A DNA stretch of 23,801 nucleotides, from positions 1-23,801 of the forward strand of contig CAMLIA010000046.1 of assembly GCA_946479905.1 (NCBI GenBank), given 5' to 3'. Shown in pieces: positions 14,271 through 21,877 of the stretch. Position 1 is the stretch's first letter; the number at the start of each line of letters is the position of its first letter. The position numbers were made by a program, and so were the translations under genes. The DNA comes from an uncultured Frankiales bacterium. GTDB lineage: Bacteria > Actinomycetota > Actinomycetes > Mycobacteriales > SCTD01. Under the pieces are notes generated by a model, which saw nothing but the letters and a program-made list of their open reading frames with translations, was not told where the DNA came from and made no database searches.

Positions 14271-14744
14271 ATGTGCGAGTACTGCGGGTGCCAGGCCGTC
14301 GCGGCAATCGAGGAGCTGACCCGGGAGCACGACCACGCGCTGGACCACGTGCGCGACGCCGAGCAGGCAGCGCGGGCCGCCGACCTCGACGCGGCGCGCG
14401 TCGCCTGCCGTCGGCTGGAGCGCCTGCTCGGCCCGCACACCGCCGTCGAGGAGCAGGCGCTGCTGCCCGCCCTGGCCCGTGAGTTCCCGGACCAGGTCGC
14501 GGACCTGGTCGAGGAGCACCGCCGCGTCGAGTCGGCCTTGGAGGCGCTGGGGTCGCCCTTCGCCCCGCAGACCTGGCGGGCCGACCTCCTCGAGGCGATG
14601 GGCGTGCTGCGGCACCACATCCTCAAGGAGCAGGACGGCGTCTTCCCGGCGGCTCTCGCGACCTTGAGCGTGGCGGACTGGGAGGCGCTGGACGAGGTGC
14701 GCGCCACGGTCGGGTCCGGCCTGGCGACGGGCGCGTCCCGATGA
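14271..14744 (+). CDS. Hemerythrin HHE-domain protein with N-terminal CxxCxC
   Basis: A 157-residue cytoplasmic protein. The hemerythrin fold is indicated by spaced metal-ligand candidates: H20 in REHDH, H56 and E60 in GPHTAVEE, H83 in EEHRRVE, and H115/H116 with E120 in LRHHILKEQDG. Such di-iron sites bind O2, NO or related species. The N-terminus MCEYCGC adds three close cysteines (C2, C5, C7), suitable for a second metal or redox site. ATG at 14271 has a well-placed -10 box and no ribosome-binding site. Its stop overlaps the cupin start (ATGA). Lying beside the nitrate reductase operon with a matching promoter, it may sense or scavenge O2 or NO formed during nitrate respiration, which is inference. 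Confidence 0.88.
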   Translation: MCEYCGCQAVAAIEELTREHDHALDHVRDAEQAARAADLDAARVACRRLERLLGPHTAVEEQALLPALAREFPDQVADLVEEHRRVESALEALGSPFAPQTWRADLLEAMGVLRHHILKEQDGVFPAALATLSVADWEALDEVRATVGSGLATGASR

Positions 14745-15070
14745 CCGAGTCGGTCAACGCGCTCGCGGCCCGGCTGAGCGAGGAGGCCCGCGCCTCCGAC
14801 AGCGGCCGGGCGGCGCACACGCCCGTCGGGGGCAGCGGTCACGCGCTGCGCCAGACCGTGATCGCGCTCTGCGCCGGCCAGCAGCTCGCGGAGCACTCGA
14901 GCCCGGGCGAGGCCACGGTGCTGGTGCTGACGGGCAGTGTGGAGCTGCGCGCCGGGGACGACGTCGCGGCAGGTGCCGAGGGCGACCTGCTCGTCGTGCC
15001 GCCGCGCCCGCACAGCCTGCTCGCCATCACCGACGCCGCCGTGCTGCTCACCGTCGCCAAGCTGCCCTGA
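14741..15070 (+). CDS. Small cupin-domain protein
   Basis: A 109-residue single-domain cupin. Motif 1 is recognisable in AEHSSPGEATVLVLTGSVEL (H, E and the closing G) and motif 2 in GDLLVVPPRPHSLLAI. One of the usual motif-1 histidines is replaced by serine, so metal binding may differ from the standard site. ATG at 14741 overlaps the hemerythrin stop (ATGA), so the two are translated together. The stop is six bases from the narI stop and lies in a shared hairpin. Function is unknown; a metal-dependent sensor or accessory to the hemerythrin is possible. Confidence 0.82.
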   Translation: MTESVNALAARLSEEARASDSGRAAHTPVGGSGHALRQTVIALCAGQQLAEHSSPGEATVLVLTGSVELRAGDDVAAGAEGDLLVVPPRPHSLLAITDAAVLLTVAKLP

Positions 15071-15083
15071 CGGGGGTCAGGGC
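15064..15083. terminator. 8-bp hairpin overlapping the stop codons of cupin and narI
   Basis: GCCCTGAC (15064-15071) and GTCAGGGC (15076-15083) form a perfect 8-bp stem with a GGGG loop. Both convergent TGA stops lie within the stem. It may stop transcription in both directions, though there is no U tract. Confidence 0.5.
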
Positions 15084-15799
15084 CGGCGCACCGGCTCCCA
15101 CCCACGACGGGGACGACGCTGGTCCCGCGACCGGTACACGATGTAGGGCCGGGTCAGGTACCCGAGCGGGGCGCTGAAGACGTGCACGAGCCGGGTGAAC
15201 GGCCACAGCGCGAAGAGCAGCCAGGCCAGCTCCGCGTGCACCTGGAACCCGAGCGGCGCCTCGCGGATCCGTGCGGTGTCGGGGGAGAGCCAGAACACCG
15301 AGCGGAAGTACGGCGCGACGGTCTCGCGGTAGTCGTGGGGGTGGCCGGTCGCGTTGCCCGCCACGGTCGTCACCAGGCCGAGCAGGATCGTCGCTGCGAG
15401 GAAGACGTACATCAGCTTGTCGTTCCTCGTCGTCGCCGAGAACACCGGGCCGACGGTGCGTCGGCGGTAGATGAGCAGCGCCATCCCGACCACCGTGCCG
15501 ACCCCGGCCACCGCGCCGAGGCTGAAGGCGACGGCGTGGTAGGCCGTCTCGCTGATCCCGGCGGACTCGGTCCACGACTTCGGCACGAGGATGCCGACGA
15601 CGTGCCCACCGATCGCGGCGAGGATGCCGAAGTGGAACAGCGGGCTGGCCAGCCGCAGCAGTCGCCGCTCGTAGAGCTGCGACGACCGGGTGGTCCAGCC
15701 GAACTTGTCGTAGCGGTAGCGCCACACGTGGCCGCCGACGAAGGTCGCCAGGCAGAGGTACGGCACCACGACCCACAGCAGCGTGTCGGTCCGGTTCAC
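15077..15799 (-). CDS. narI: Respiratory nitrate reductase gamma subunit (cytochrome b)
   Basis: A 240-residue membrane protein with five predicted helices that takes electrons from menaquinol and passes them to NarH. All four heme b ligands are present: H56 and H66 (SPLFHFGILAAIGGH), and H188 and H206 (GFQVHAEL, RLVHVFSAP). H56 and H66 fall at the same numbers as in E. coli NarI. I start it at GTG 15799, which has the ideal site TAGGAGG 7 bases upstream and gives the family N-terminus. The reading frame is open back into narJ without a stop, so a fused product is possible. Last gene of the nar operon. Confidence 0.93.
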   Translation of the reverse strand: MNRTDTLLWVVVPYLCLATFVGGHVWRYRYDKFGWTTRSSQLYERRLLRLASPLFHFGILAAIGGHVVGILVPKSWTESAGISETAYHAVAFSLGAVAGVGTVVGMALLIYRRRTVGPVFSATTRNDKLMYVFLAATILLGLVTTVAGNATGHPHDYRETVAPYFRSVFWLSPDTARIREAPLGFQVHAELAWLLFALWPFTRLVHVFSAPLGYLTRPYIVYRSRDQRRPRRGWEPVRRP

Positions 15800-16441
15800 C
15801 GTGGTCCTCCTACCGATGGCGGGGGGGCCGTAGGGCTCGAGCCCCACCTCCTCCTCCGGGGGTCCCGTGAGGGCGAGAGCATGGGCGCGTTCCAGGTCCT
15901 TCGCCGACGCAGGCGGCAGCAGTGCGCACACGGCGTCGAGCACGGCGGAGTACGGCGAGGCCGCGTCGACCAGGGCCGCCCGCAGCACCTCGAGGCCGGC
16001 CCGGTGCTCGACGAGCAGCTGCACGCCCAGCTCCGGGTCGCCCTCGGCGGCGAACTCGCACACGACCGCGAGGTGGTCGGGGAGCTCCTCGCTGGTCAGC
16101 TCGACGCCGGCCGACCGGTAGGTGTGGCTGAACCGGAGCAGCGCCATCCCGCGCTTGCGGGTGTCGCCGTGCGAGAAGTAGGTGAGGTACAGGCAGCAGC
16201 GCCGGCGCAGGTCGAAGGTGTCGACGTAGTGGGCCTGCAGCTCGGGGAGCGGGGTGTCGCGCAGGTGCCGGCACAGCGACCCCAACGGCCCGGCGGCGGC
16301 GGCCGGGAGCGTGGTCACCGATGCGTCCAGCGCCGGCAGTGCGGCGAGCAGGCGCTCGTCGGGGTAGCGCAGCAGCAGCGAGGCAGCCGCGAACCCGACG
16401 GCCGTCTGCTCGGCGGTCTGCCGCGGACGGGTGCCGATCAC
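15800..16441 (-). CDS. narJ: Nitrate reductase assembly chaperone, in frame with narI (no stop of its own)
   Basis: NarJ is a cytoplasmic TorD-type chaperone that holds NarGH while molybdenum cofactor and iron-sulfur centres are inserted. The signature YVDTFDLRRRCCLYLTYFSH plus GDTRKRGMALLRFSH is intact, and residues 1-205 match the family. GTG at 16441 overlaps the narH TGA (GTGA). After the usual NarJ ending (VGLEPYGPP) no stop appears, and the frame runs through IGRRTT into narI, giving a 454-residue ORF to 15077. Seven consecutive C (minus strand) lie at this junction. One C more would create a TAG inside the narI ribosome-binding site; one fewer would give a TGA overlapping the narI GTG. 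Fusion, polymerase slippage or a base-call error are all possible. Confidence 0.85.
15821..15827 (-). repeat. C7 homopolymer at the narJ-narI junction
   Basis: Seven identical bases (G7 on the + strand) are located 22 bases upstream of the narI start codon and within the last narJ codons. The length of this run decides whether narJ ends before narI or continues into it. Confidence 0.9.
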
Positions 16442-18033
16442 GGCTGCTCCCTCTCGACCTTGTCGGCGGTCTGCCGCTGCTTGAGCACGTGGAAGCTCTC
16501 GATCGCGATCGGCACCGGCCCCCCGGAGCTCTCCCCGAACGGGCCCGAGCCGCCCATGCCGGGCCCCCCGTCGTAGTCGAGGGAGCACTCGGTGGCGGTC
16601 TCCTCCAGCCGGTGAGCGAGGACCTGGGGGTCGGCGCCCTCGACGTGCGCGGTGGGGATGACGTAGCGCTCGTCGTACTTGGCGATCGCCAGCAGCCGGT
16701 GCATGTCCTCCAGGTCCTCGGGCGACATCCCGACCGCGTCGGGGATCCCGACGTCCGGCTCGCGCCCCAGGTTGACGTCGCGCATGAAGGAGCGCATCGC
16801 CGCCAGCCGCGCCAGCACGTCGCGGACCGGCTTCGGGTCGCCTGCCGTGAACAGCTCGGCGAGGTAGGAGATCGGGATCCGCAGCGCGTCGATCGCGCCG
16901 AAGAGGTTCTTCGGGTCCTCGGCGTCGTGACCGGTCTCGCTGAGCGAGTCGACCACCGGGGAGAGCGGCGGGATGTACCAGACCATCGGCAGCGTGCGGT
17001 ACTCCGGGTGCAGCGGCAGCGCGACCTCGAACCGGTTGATGAGCGCCCACACCGGCGACCGCTGCGCGGCCGTGACCCAGTCGCGGGGGATGCCGGCGTC
17101 CTCGGCAGCCCGCTGCACGTCGGGGTCGTCCGGGTCGAGCAGCACCGACCGCTGCGCCTGGTAGAGGTCCTTGTCGTCGGGGGTGGACGCAGCCTCCAGG
17201 ACGCGGTCGGCGTCGTAGAGCACCACGCCGATGTAGCGCAGCCGGCCGACGCAGGTCTCCGAGCAGACGGTGGGGATCCCGACCTCGACACGCGGGAAGC
17301 AGAACGTGCACTTCTCGGCCTTGCCGGTGCGGTGGTTGAAGTAGACCTTCTTGTACGGGCAGCCGGTGACGCACATCCGCCAGCCGCGGCAGCGGTCCTG
17401 GTCGACGAGCACGATGCCGTCCTCGGACCGCTTGTAGATGGCGCCGGAGGGGCAGGAGGCGGCGCACGCGGGGTTGAGGCAGTGCTCGCAGATCCTCGGC
17501 AGGTAGAACATGAACGTCTTCTCGAAGTCGAGCGAGATCTTGTCGCCGATCGCCTTGAGCACCGGGTCGTCCGCGGTCAGGGCCGGGCTGCCGCCGAGGT
17601 CGTCGTCCCAGTTCGCCGACCAGGCGATCTTCATGTCCTTGCCCGAGATCAGCGACTTCGGGCGGGCCACCGGCGTGTGCTGCTGCGCCGGAGCGTCGGT
17701 CAGCATCTCGTAGTCGTACGTCCAGGGCTCGTAGTAGTCGTCGATGCCCGGCATGAGCGGGTTGCTGAAGATGGTCAGCAGCTTCTTCAGCCGGCCGCCC
17801 GCCCGCAGCGTCAGCCGGCCGCGGCGGTTCAGCGTCCAGCCGCCCTGCCAGCGCTCCTGGTCCTGGTAGGTCCGCGGGTAGCCCTGCCCGGGCCGGGTCT
17901 CGACGTTGTTGAACCAGACGTACTCGACGCCGCTGCGGTTGGTCCAGGCCTGCTTGCAGGTGACCGAGCAGGTGTGGCAACCGATGCACTTGTCGAGGTT
18001 CATCACCATCGCCAGCTGCGCCATCACCCTCAT
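16438..18033 (-). CDS. narH: Respiratory nitrate reductase beta subunit (iron-sulfur)
   Basis: A 531-residue cytoplasmic electron-transfer subunit linking NarI hemes to NarG. The first cluster motif C16-C19-C22-C26 (DKCIGCHTCSVTCKQ) has the same numbering as in E. coli. Further clusters come from CEHCLNPACAASCP, CRGWRMCVTGCP and CTFCFPRVEVG with CSETC. The Trp in CRGWRMC is the known substitution that gives the [3Fe-4S] centre. The true start is ATG 18033, whose A is the last base of the narG TGA, although the frame stays open to 18882. Its end overlaps narJ by four bases. Length and cofactor sites are normal for a working enzyme. Confidence 0.96.
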   Translation of the reverse strand: MRVMAQLAMVMNLDKCIGCHTCSVTCKQAWTNRSGVEYVWFNNVETRPGQGYPRTYQDQERWQGGWTLNRRGRLTLRAGGRLKKLLTIFSNPLMPGIDDYYEPWTYDYEMLTDAPAQQHTPVARPKSLISGKDMKIAWSANWDDDLGGSPALTADDPVLKAIGDKISLDFEKTFMFYLPRICEHCLNPACAASCPSGAIYKRSEDGIVLVDQDRCRGWRMCVTGCPYKKVYFNHRTGKAEKCTFCFPRVEVGIPTVCSETCVGRLRYIGVVLYDADRVLEAASTPDDKDLYQAQRSVLLDPDDPDVQRAAEDAGIPRDWVTAAQRSPVWALINRFEVALPLHPEYRTLPMVWYIPPLSPVVDSLSETGHDAEDPKNLFGAIDALRIPISYLAELFTAGDPKPVRDVLARLAAMRSFMRDVNLGREPDVGIPDAVGMSPEDLEDMHRLLAIAKYDERYVIPTAHVEGADPQVLAHRLEETATECSLDYDGGPGMGGSGPFGESSGGPVPIAIESFHVLKQRQTADKVEREQP

Positions 18034-21000
18034 CAGTACTCGACCTCCTGGTTGCGGCGGCGGATGACGGTGACCTCGTCGCGCTGGTTGCCCGTCGGGC
18101 CGAGGTAGTTGAACGCGTAGGACAGCTGGGCGTACCCGCCGGCGAGGTGGGTCGGTTTCATGAGCAGCCGGGTGAGGCTGTTGTGGATCCCGCCGCGCTT
18201 CCGCGACGTCTCGGCGATCGGGACGTCGATGGTGCGCTCCTGCGCGTGGTGCATGTACACGGTGCCCTCGGGCATCCGCGAGCTGACGATCGCCCGCGCG
18301 ACGACCACACCGTTGCGGTTGACGGCCTCGATCCAGTCGTTGTCGGCGACCCCGACCTTGTCCGCGTCGGCAGGGCTCATCCAGATCGTCTGCCCGCCGC
18401 GCGACAGCGACAGCATGAACAGGTTGTCCTGGTACTCCGAGTGGATCGACCACTTGGAGTGCGGCGTGAGGTAGCGCACCGTCACCCCGAGCTCCCCGAC
18501 GGAGCCGATCACGGGCTCGGCGAAGAGCTGGTGCATGTCGAGCGGCGGCCGGAAGACGGGCAGCTGCTCGCCGAGCTCCGCCATCCAGTCGTGCTCGACG
18601 AAGAAGTGCTGCCGGCCGGTGAGGGTGTGCCACGGCTTGGCGCGCTCGACGTTGATGACGAACGGCGAGTACCGCCGGCCGCCGTGCTCGGAGCCCGACC
18701 ACTCCGGGCTGGTGATCACGGGTGTCGGCCGGGACTGCGTGTCGGCGAACGTGATCTGCTTGCCCTCGTGCTCGCGGGCCAGGTCCGCCAGCTCGGTCCC
18801 GGTGCGTCGCTCCAGGGTCTCGAACCCTTGCACCGCAAGGGATCCGTTGGTCGTCCCGGACATCGCGAGGATGGCCTCGCACATGTGGGTGTCGCGGTCC
18901 AGCCGGGGTCGTCCGTCAGCGGGCCCGCCGCGCACCGTGCCGTTCTTCTGCTTGAGGTAGCTGACCGGGCCGGTGAGGTCGTAGGTGATGCCCTTGGTCG
19001 TGGCCCCCAGGCTGTCCATCAGGGGGCCGAGCGCGGCCATCTTCGCCGCGGTCGACGGGTAGTCGCGCTCGACGAGCGTGAGCTTGGGGAAGTTGACGCC
19101 GGGCACGGGACGGGTCCCGTCGGCGCGCCAGTCGTTGACCCGGCCGTGCGGCAGCGCCAGCTCGTCCGGGGTGTCGTGCGCCAGCGGGCTCGCGACCAGG
19201 TCGGTGCGCACCCCGAGGTGCACCGCTGCCTGCTCGCTGAACGCCTTGGCCAGTGTGGCGAAGATGTCGAAGTCGGTGCGGGTCTGCCAGGGCGGCGAGA
19301 TCGCGGGGCTGAACGCGTTGACGAACGGGTGCATGTCGGTGGTGTTGAGGTCGTGCTTCTCGTACCACGTCGCAGCAGGGAGGACGACGTCCGCGAACAG
19401 GGTCGTCGACGTCATCCGGAAGTCGAGCGCCAGCAGCAGGTCGAGCTTGCCCTCCGGCGCCTCGTCCCGCCAGGTGACGTCGCGGGGCCGCAGCGTGGCC
19501 TCCTCGCCGCGGACCGAGCTCTCGGCACCGAGCAGGTGCTTGAGGAAGTACTCGTTGCCCTTGCCGGAGGACCCGAGCAGGTTCGCCCGCCAGACCGTCA
19601 GCACCCGGGGGAAGCTCTCGGGCGCGTCGGGGTCCTCGCAGGCGAACCGCACCCTGCCCGCCTCGAGCTCGTCGGCCAGGAACTCACCGGGCGGCTGGCC
19701 CGAGGCCTTCACCGCGTCGGCCAGGTCCAGCGGGTTCCAGTTGAAGGTCGGGTACGACGGCATCCACCCCAGCCGGGCCGACTGGGCCAGCACGTCGGCG
19801 GTCGTCATGCCGGCGAACCGCTGCGAGCCCGTCGCGGAGGAGAACGCGTCGGCGCCGAAGCTGTCGTAGCGCCACTGGTCGGTCGCGAGGTACCAGTAGG
19901 CGGTGCCGATCATCTGCCGCGGCGGCCGCGCCCAGTCGAGGCTCATGGCGAGCTGCTGGTGCCCGGTGATCGGGCGCACCTTCTCCTGGCCGACGTAGTG
20001 CGCCCAGCCGCCGCCGTTCCTGCCCTGGCACCCGGTCAGGGTCGTGAGGGCGAGGAAGGCCCGGTAGATCGTGTCGGAGTGGAAGTAGTGGTTGGTGCCG
20101 GCGCCCATGATGATCATCGACCGGCCCCCGGAGTCGAGCGCGTTCTGCGCGAACTCGCGCCCGATCCGCTCGGCCTTCGCGGCCGGGACACCGGTGATCG
20201 ACTCCTGCCACGCGGGCGTGCCGGGGGAGCCCGCGTCGTCGTACCCGGTGGGCCAGGTCCCCGGCAGGCCCTCCCTGCCGACGCCGTAGCTCGCGAGCAG
20301 CAGGTCGAAGACCGTCGTCACCCGGTGGCCGGCCACCTCCCGGGTCGGCACGCCGCGCGCGATCACCGCCGCGGACCCGTCGGGGGCGTCGAAGCGCGGC
20401 AGCGCGACCTCGACGGCGGGACCGCCGTACGCGGTGAGGAGCGGGTCGACGTCGCCGAGCTCGAGGTTCCACGACCCCTCGCCCTGCTGGCCGAAGCGGA
20501 AGCCGAGCGAGCCGTTCGGCACGACCGGTGTGCCGTCCGCGTCGAGCAGCACGGTCTTGAACGCGCTGTGCTCGCTGTCGTCGCCGAGGTCGGACGCGGT
20601 GAGGAACCGGCCCGGCACGACGCGGCCGTCCCGCTCCTCGAGCGTCAGGAGAAAGGGCAGGTCCGTGAAGCGCTTGACGTAGTCGGCGAAGGGCTCGGTC
20701 GGCCGGTCCACGTAGAACTCCCGGAGGAGGACGTGCCCCATCGCCATCGCCAGCGCCCCGTCGGTCCCGGGTGCCGGCGCGAGCCACTCGTCGGCGAACT
20801 TCGTCGCGTCGGAGTAGTCGGGGGAGCAGACCACGACCTTCTGGCCGGAGTACCGGGCCTCGGTCATCCAGTGCGCGTCCGGGGTCCGCGTGACCGGGAC
20901 GTTGGAGCCCCACAGGATCAGGTACGACGCGTTCCACCAGTCCCCGGACTCGGGCACGTCGGTCTGGTCCCCGAACACCTGCGGCGACGCGACCGGGAGG

Positions 21001-21707
21001 TCGGCGTACCAGTCGTAGAACGACAGCAGTGGCGCGCCGATGAGGGAGTAGAACCGGGCGCCGGCCGCGTGGCTCACCATGCTCATCGCAGGGATGGGGC
21101 TGAAGCCGGCGATCCGGTCCGGCCCCCAGGTCTTGACGGTGTGGACGTGCGCCGCCGCGGCGATCTCGACCGCCTCGTCCCAGGTCGCCCGCACGAGGCC
21201 GCCCTTGCCGCGGGCCCTCTTGTACTGGGCGGCCAGCTCGGGGGTGCTGACGATCTCGCCCCAGGCGAGGACCGGGTCGTCGCCGTTGCGGGCCTTCGCC
21301 TCGCGGAACAGCCGCAGCAGGGTGCCGCGGACGTAGGGGTAGCGGACCCGCGTGGGGGAGTAGGTGTACCAGGAGAAGGCGGCACCCCGCGGACACCCGC
21401 GGGGCTCGTACTCCGGGCTGTCCGGCCCGACCGTGGGGTAGTCGGTCTGCTGCGACTCCCAGGTGATGATGCCGTCCTTGACGTACACCTTCCACGAGCA
21501 GGAGCCGGTGCAGTTCACGCCGTGGGTCGAGCGGACGACCTTGTCGTGACTCCAGCGGTCCCGGTAGAAGCTGTCCGCGCCCCGGCCGCCGATCTGGTGG
21601 AGCGTCCGGAGGTCCGGTGACACCTCGCCCTTCCGGAAGTGCCGGCCTGCCGAGACGAGCAGCTGCTCGACAGGTGAGCCCAGGGGGTCCGTGGGGGTGT
21701 CGGTCAC
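18033..21707 (-). CDS. narG: Respiratory nitrate reductase alpha subunit (molybdenum)
   Basis: A 1224-residue catalytic subunit reducing nitrate to nitrite at a bis-MGD molybdenum centre on the cytoplasmic side. The FS0 [4Fe-4S] ligands H62, C66, C70 and C105 are seen in STHGVNCTGSC and RGCPRGAAF. The molybdenum ligand is D232 in SFYDWYADLP, followed by the family block QTDVPESGDWWN. The length equals that of other membrane NarG proteins. The N-terminus lacks a Tat peptide, as expected for this class. GTG at 21707 has GGAGGA upstream. It heads the operon narG-narH-narJ-narI with 1-4 base overlaps. A TACCGT -10 with a palindromic site upstream suggests control by oxygen or redox state (inference). 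Confidence 0.97.
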   Translation of the reverse strand: MTDTPTDPLGSPVEQLLVSAGRHFRKGEVSPDLRTLHQIGGRGADSFYRDRWSHDKVVRSTHGVNCTGSCSWKVYVKDGIITWESQQTDYPTVGPDSPEYEPRGCPRGAAFSWYTYSPTRVRYPYVRGTLLRLFREAKARNGDDPVLAWGEIVSTPELAAQYKRARGKGGLVRATWDEAVEIAAAAHVHTVKTWGPDRIAGFSPIPAMSMVSHAAGARFYSLIGAPLLSFYDWYADLPVASPQVFGDQTDVPESGDWWNASYLILWGSNVPVTRTPDAHWMTEARYSGQKVVVCSPDYSDATKFADEWLAPAPGTDGALAMAMGHVLLREFYVDRPTEPFADYVKRFTDLPFLLTLEERDGRVVPGRFLTASDLGDDSEHSAFKTVLLDADGTPVVPNGSLGFRFGQQGEGSWNLELGDVDPLLTAYGGPAVEVALPRFDAPDGSAAVIARGVPTREVAGHRVTTVFDLLLASYGVGREGLPGTWPTGYDDAGSPGTPAWQESITGVPAAKAERIGREFAQNALDSGGRSMIIMGAGTNHYFHSDTIYRAFLALTTLTGCQGRNGGGWAHYVGQEKVRPITGHQQLAMSLDWARPPRQMIGTAYWYLATDQWRYDSFGADAFSSATGSQRFAGMTTADVLAQSARLGWMPSYPTFNWNPLDLADAVKASGQPPGEFLADELEAGRVRFACEDPDAPESFPRVLTVWRANLLGSSGKGNEYFLKHLLGAESSVRGEEATLRPRDVTWRDEAPEGKLDLLLALDFRMTSTTLFADVVLPAATWYEKHDLNTTDMHPFVNAFSPAISPPWQTRTDFDIFATLAKAFSEQAAVHLGVRTDLVASPLAHDTPDELALPHGRVNDWRADGTRPVPGVNFPKLTLVERDYPSTAAKMAALGPLMDSLGATTKGITYDLTGPVSYLKQKNGTVRGGPADGRPRLDRDTHMCEAILAMSGTTNGSLAVQGFETLERRTGTELADLAREHEGKQITFADTQSRPTPVITSPEWSGSEHGGRRYSPFVINVERAKPWHTLTGRQHFFVEHDWMAELGEQLPVFRPPLDMHQLFAEPVIGSVGELGVTVRYLTPHSKWSIHSEYQDNLFMLSLSRGGQTIWMSPADADKVGVADNDWIEAVNRNGVVVARAIVSSRMPEGTVYMHHAQERTIDVPIAETSRKRGGIHNSLTRLLMKPTHLAGGYAQLSYAFNYLGPTGNQRDEVTVIRRRNQEVEY

Positions 21708-21745
21708 GTCCTGTCCTCCAGCGTGCGAGTTGTCCCCCGGCGGGC

Positions 21746-21789
21746 ACGGTACTCACGGGGCTTGGGGAGCATGTCAGGACCAAAGCGCC
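21746..21789 (-). promoter_or_regulatory. narG promoter with DosR-like site
   Basis: On the minus strand TACCGT (21751 to 21746) is a good -10 box. Read in the same direction, the sequence GGCGCTTTGGTCCT lies at 21789 to 21776 with 24 bases between it and the -10. It agrees with the DosR/DevR box GGGACTTTNGNCCC at 9 of 12 fixed positions and would be centred near -43. The regulator is not identified. Confidence 0.45.
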
Positions 21790-21812
21790 CTGGCCCGGGA
21801 CCTAGGTCCTGA
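21774..21812. repeat. 8-bp inverted repeat in the narG-narK control region
   Basis: TCAGGACC (21774-21781) and GGTCCTGA (21805-21812) are perfect inverted copies 23 bases apart. Each arm falls within one of the two proposed regulator sites, so the region is nearly symmetrical between the two divergent promoters. Confidence 0.8.
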
Positions 21813-21839
21813 CCCTCCGGGCAGCGCTGCCCCGATGCT
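21797..21839 (+). promoter_or_regulatory. narK promoter with two palindromes
   Basis: GGGACCTAGGTCCT (21797-21810) contains the perfect 12-base palindrome GGACCTAGGTCC and matches the DosR/DevR consensus at 9 of 12 fixed positions. After 23 bases comes GATGCT (21834-21839) as -10. Between them lies a perfect 14-base palindrome, GGGCAGCGCTGCCC (21819-21832), in the place where a repressor could block the promoter. The mRNA leader then carries GGGAGGA (21866-21872) before the narK ATG. Confidence 0.5.
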
Positions 21840-21877
21840 GGAAGGGTCGAGACGAGCCGCAGCGTGGGAGGAACCCG

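Noticed and set aside
18812..18844. A tRNA-like T-arm sequence (GGTTCGAGACCC on the minus strand)
   Set aside because: It encodes the conserved narG segment SLAVQGFETLERRTG; no acceptor stem, anticodon arm or flanking tRNA structure is present.
18147..21620. A 1157-codon open frame on the + strand opposite narG
   Set aside because: It is antisense to a clearly conserved narG, has low-complexity Arg/Gly/Val-rich translation and no recognisable domain; high GC removes stop codons from this frame.
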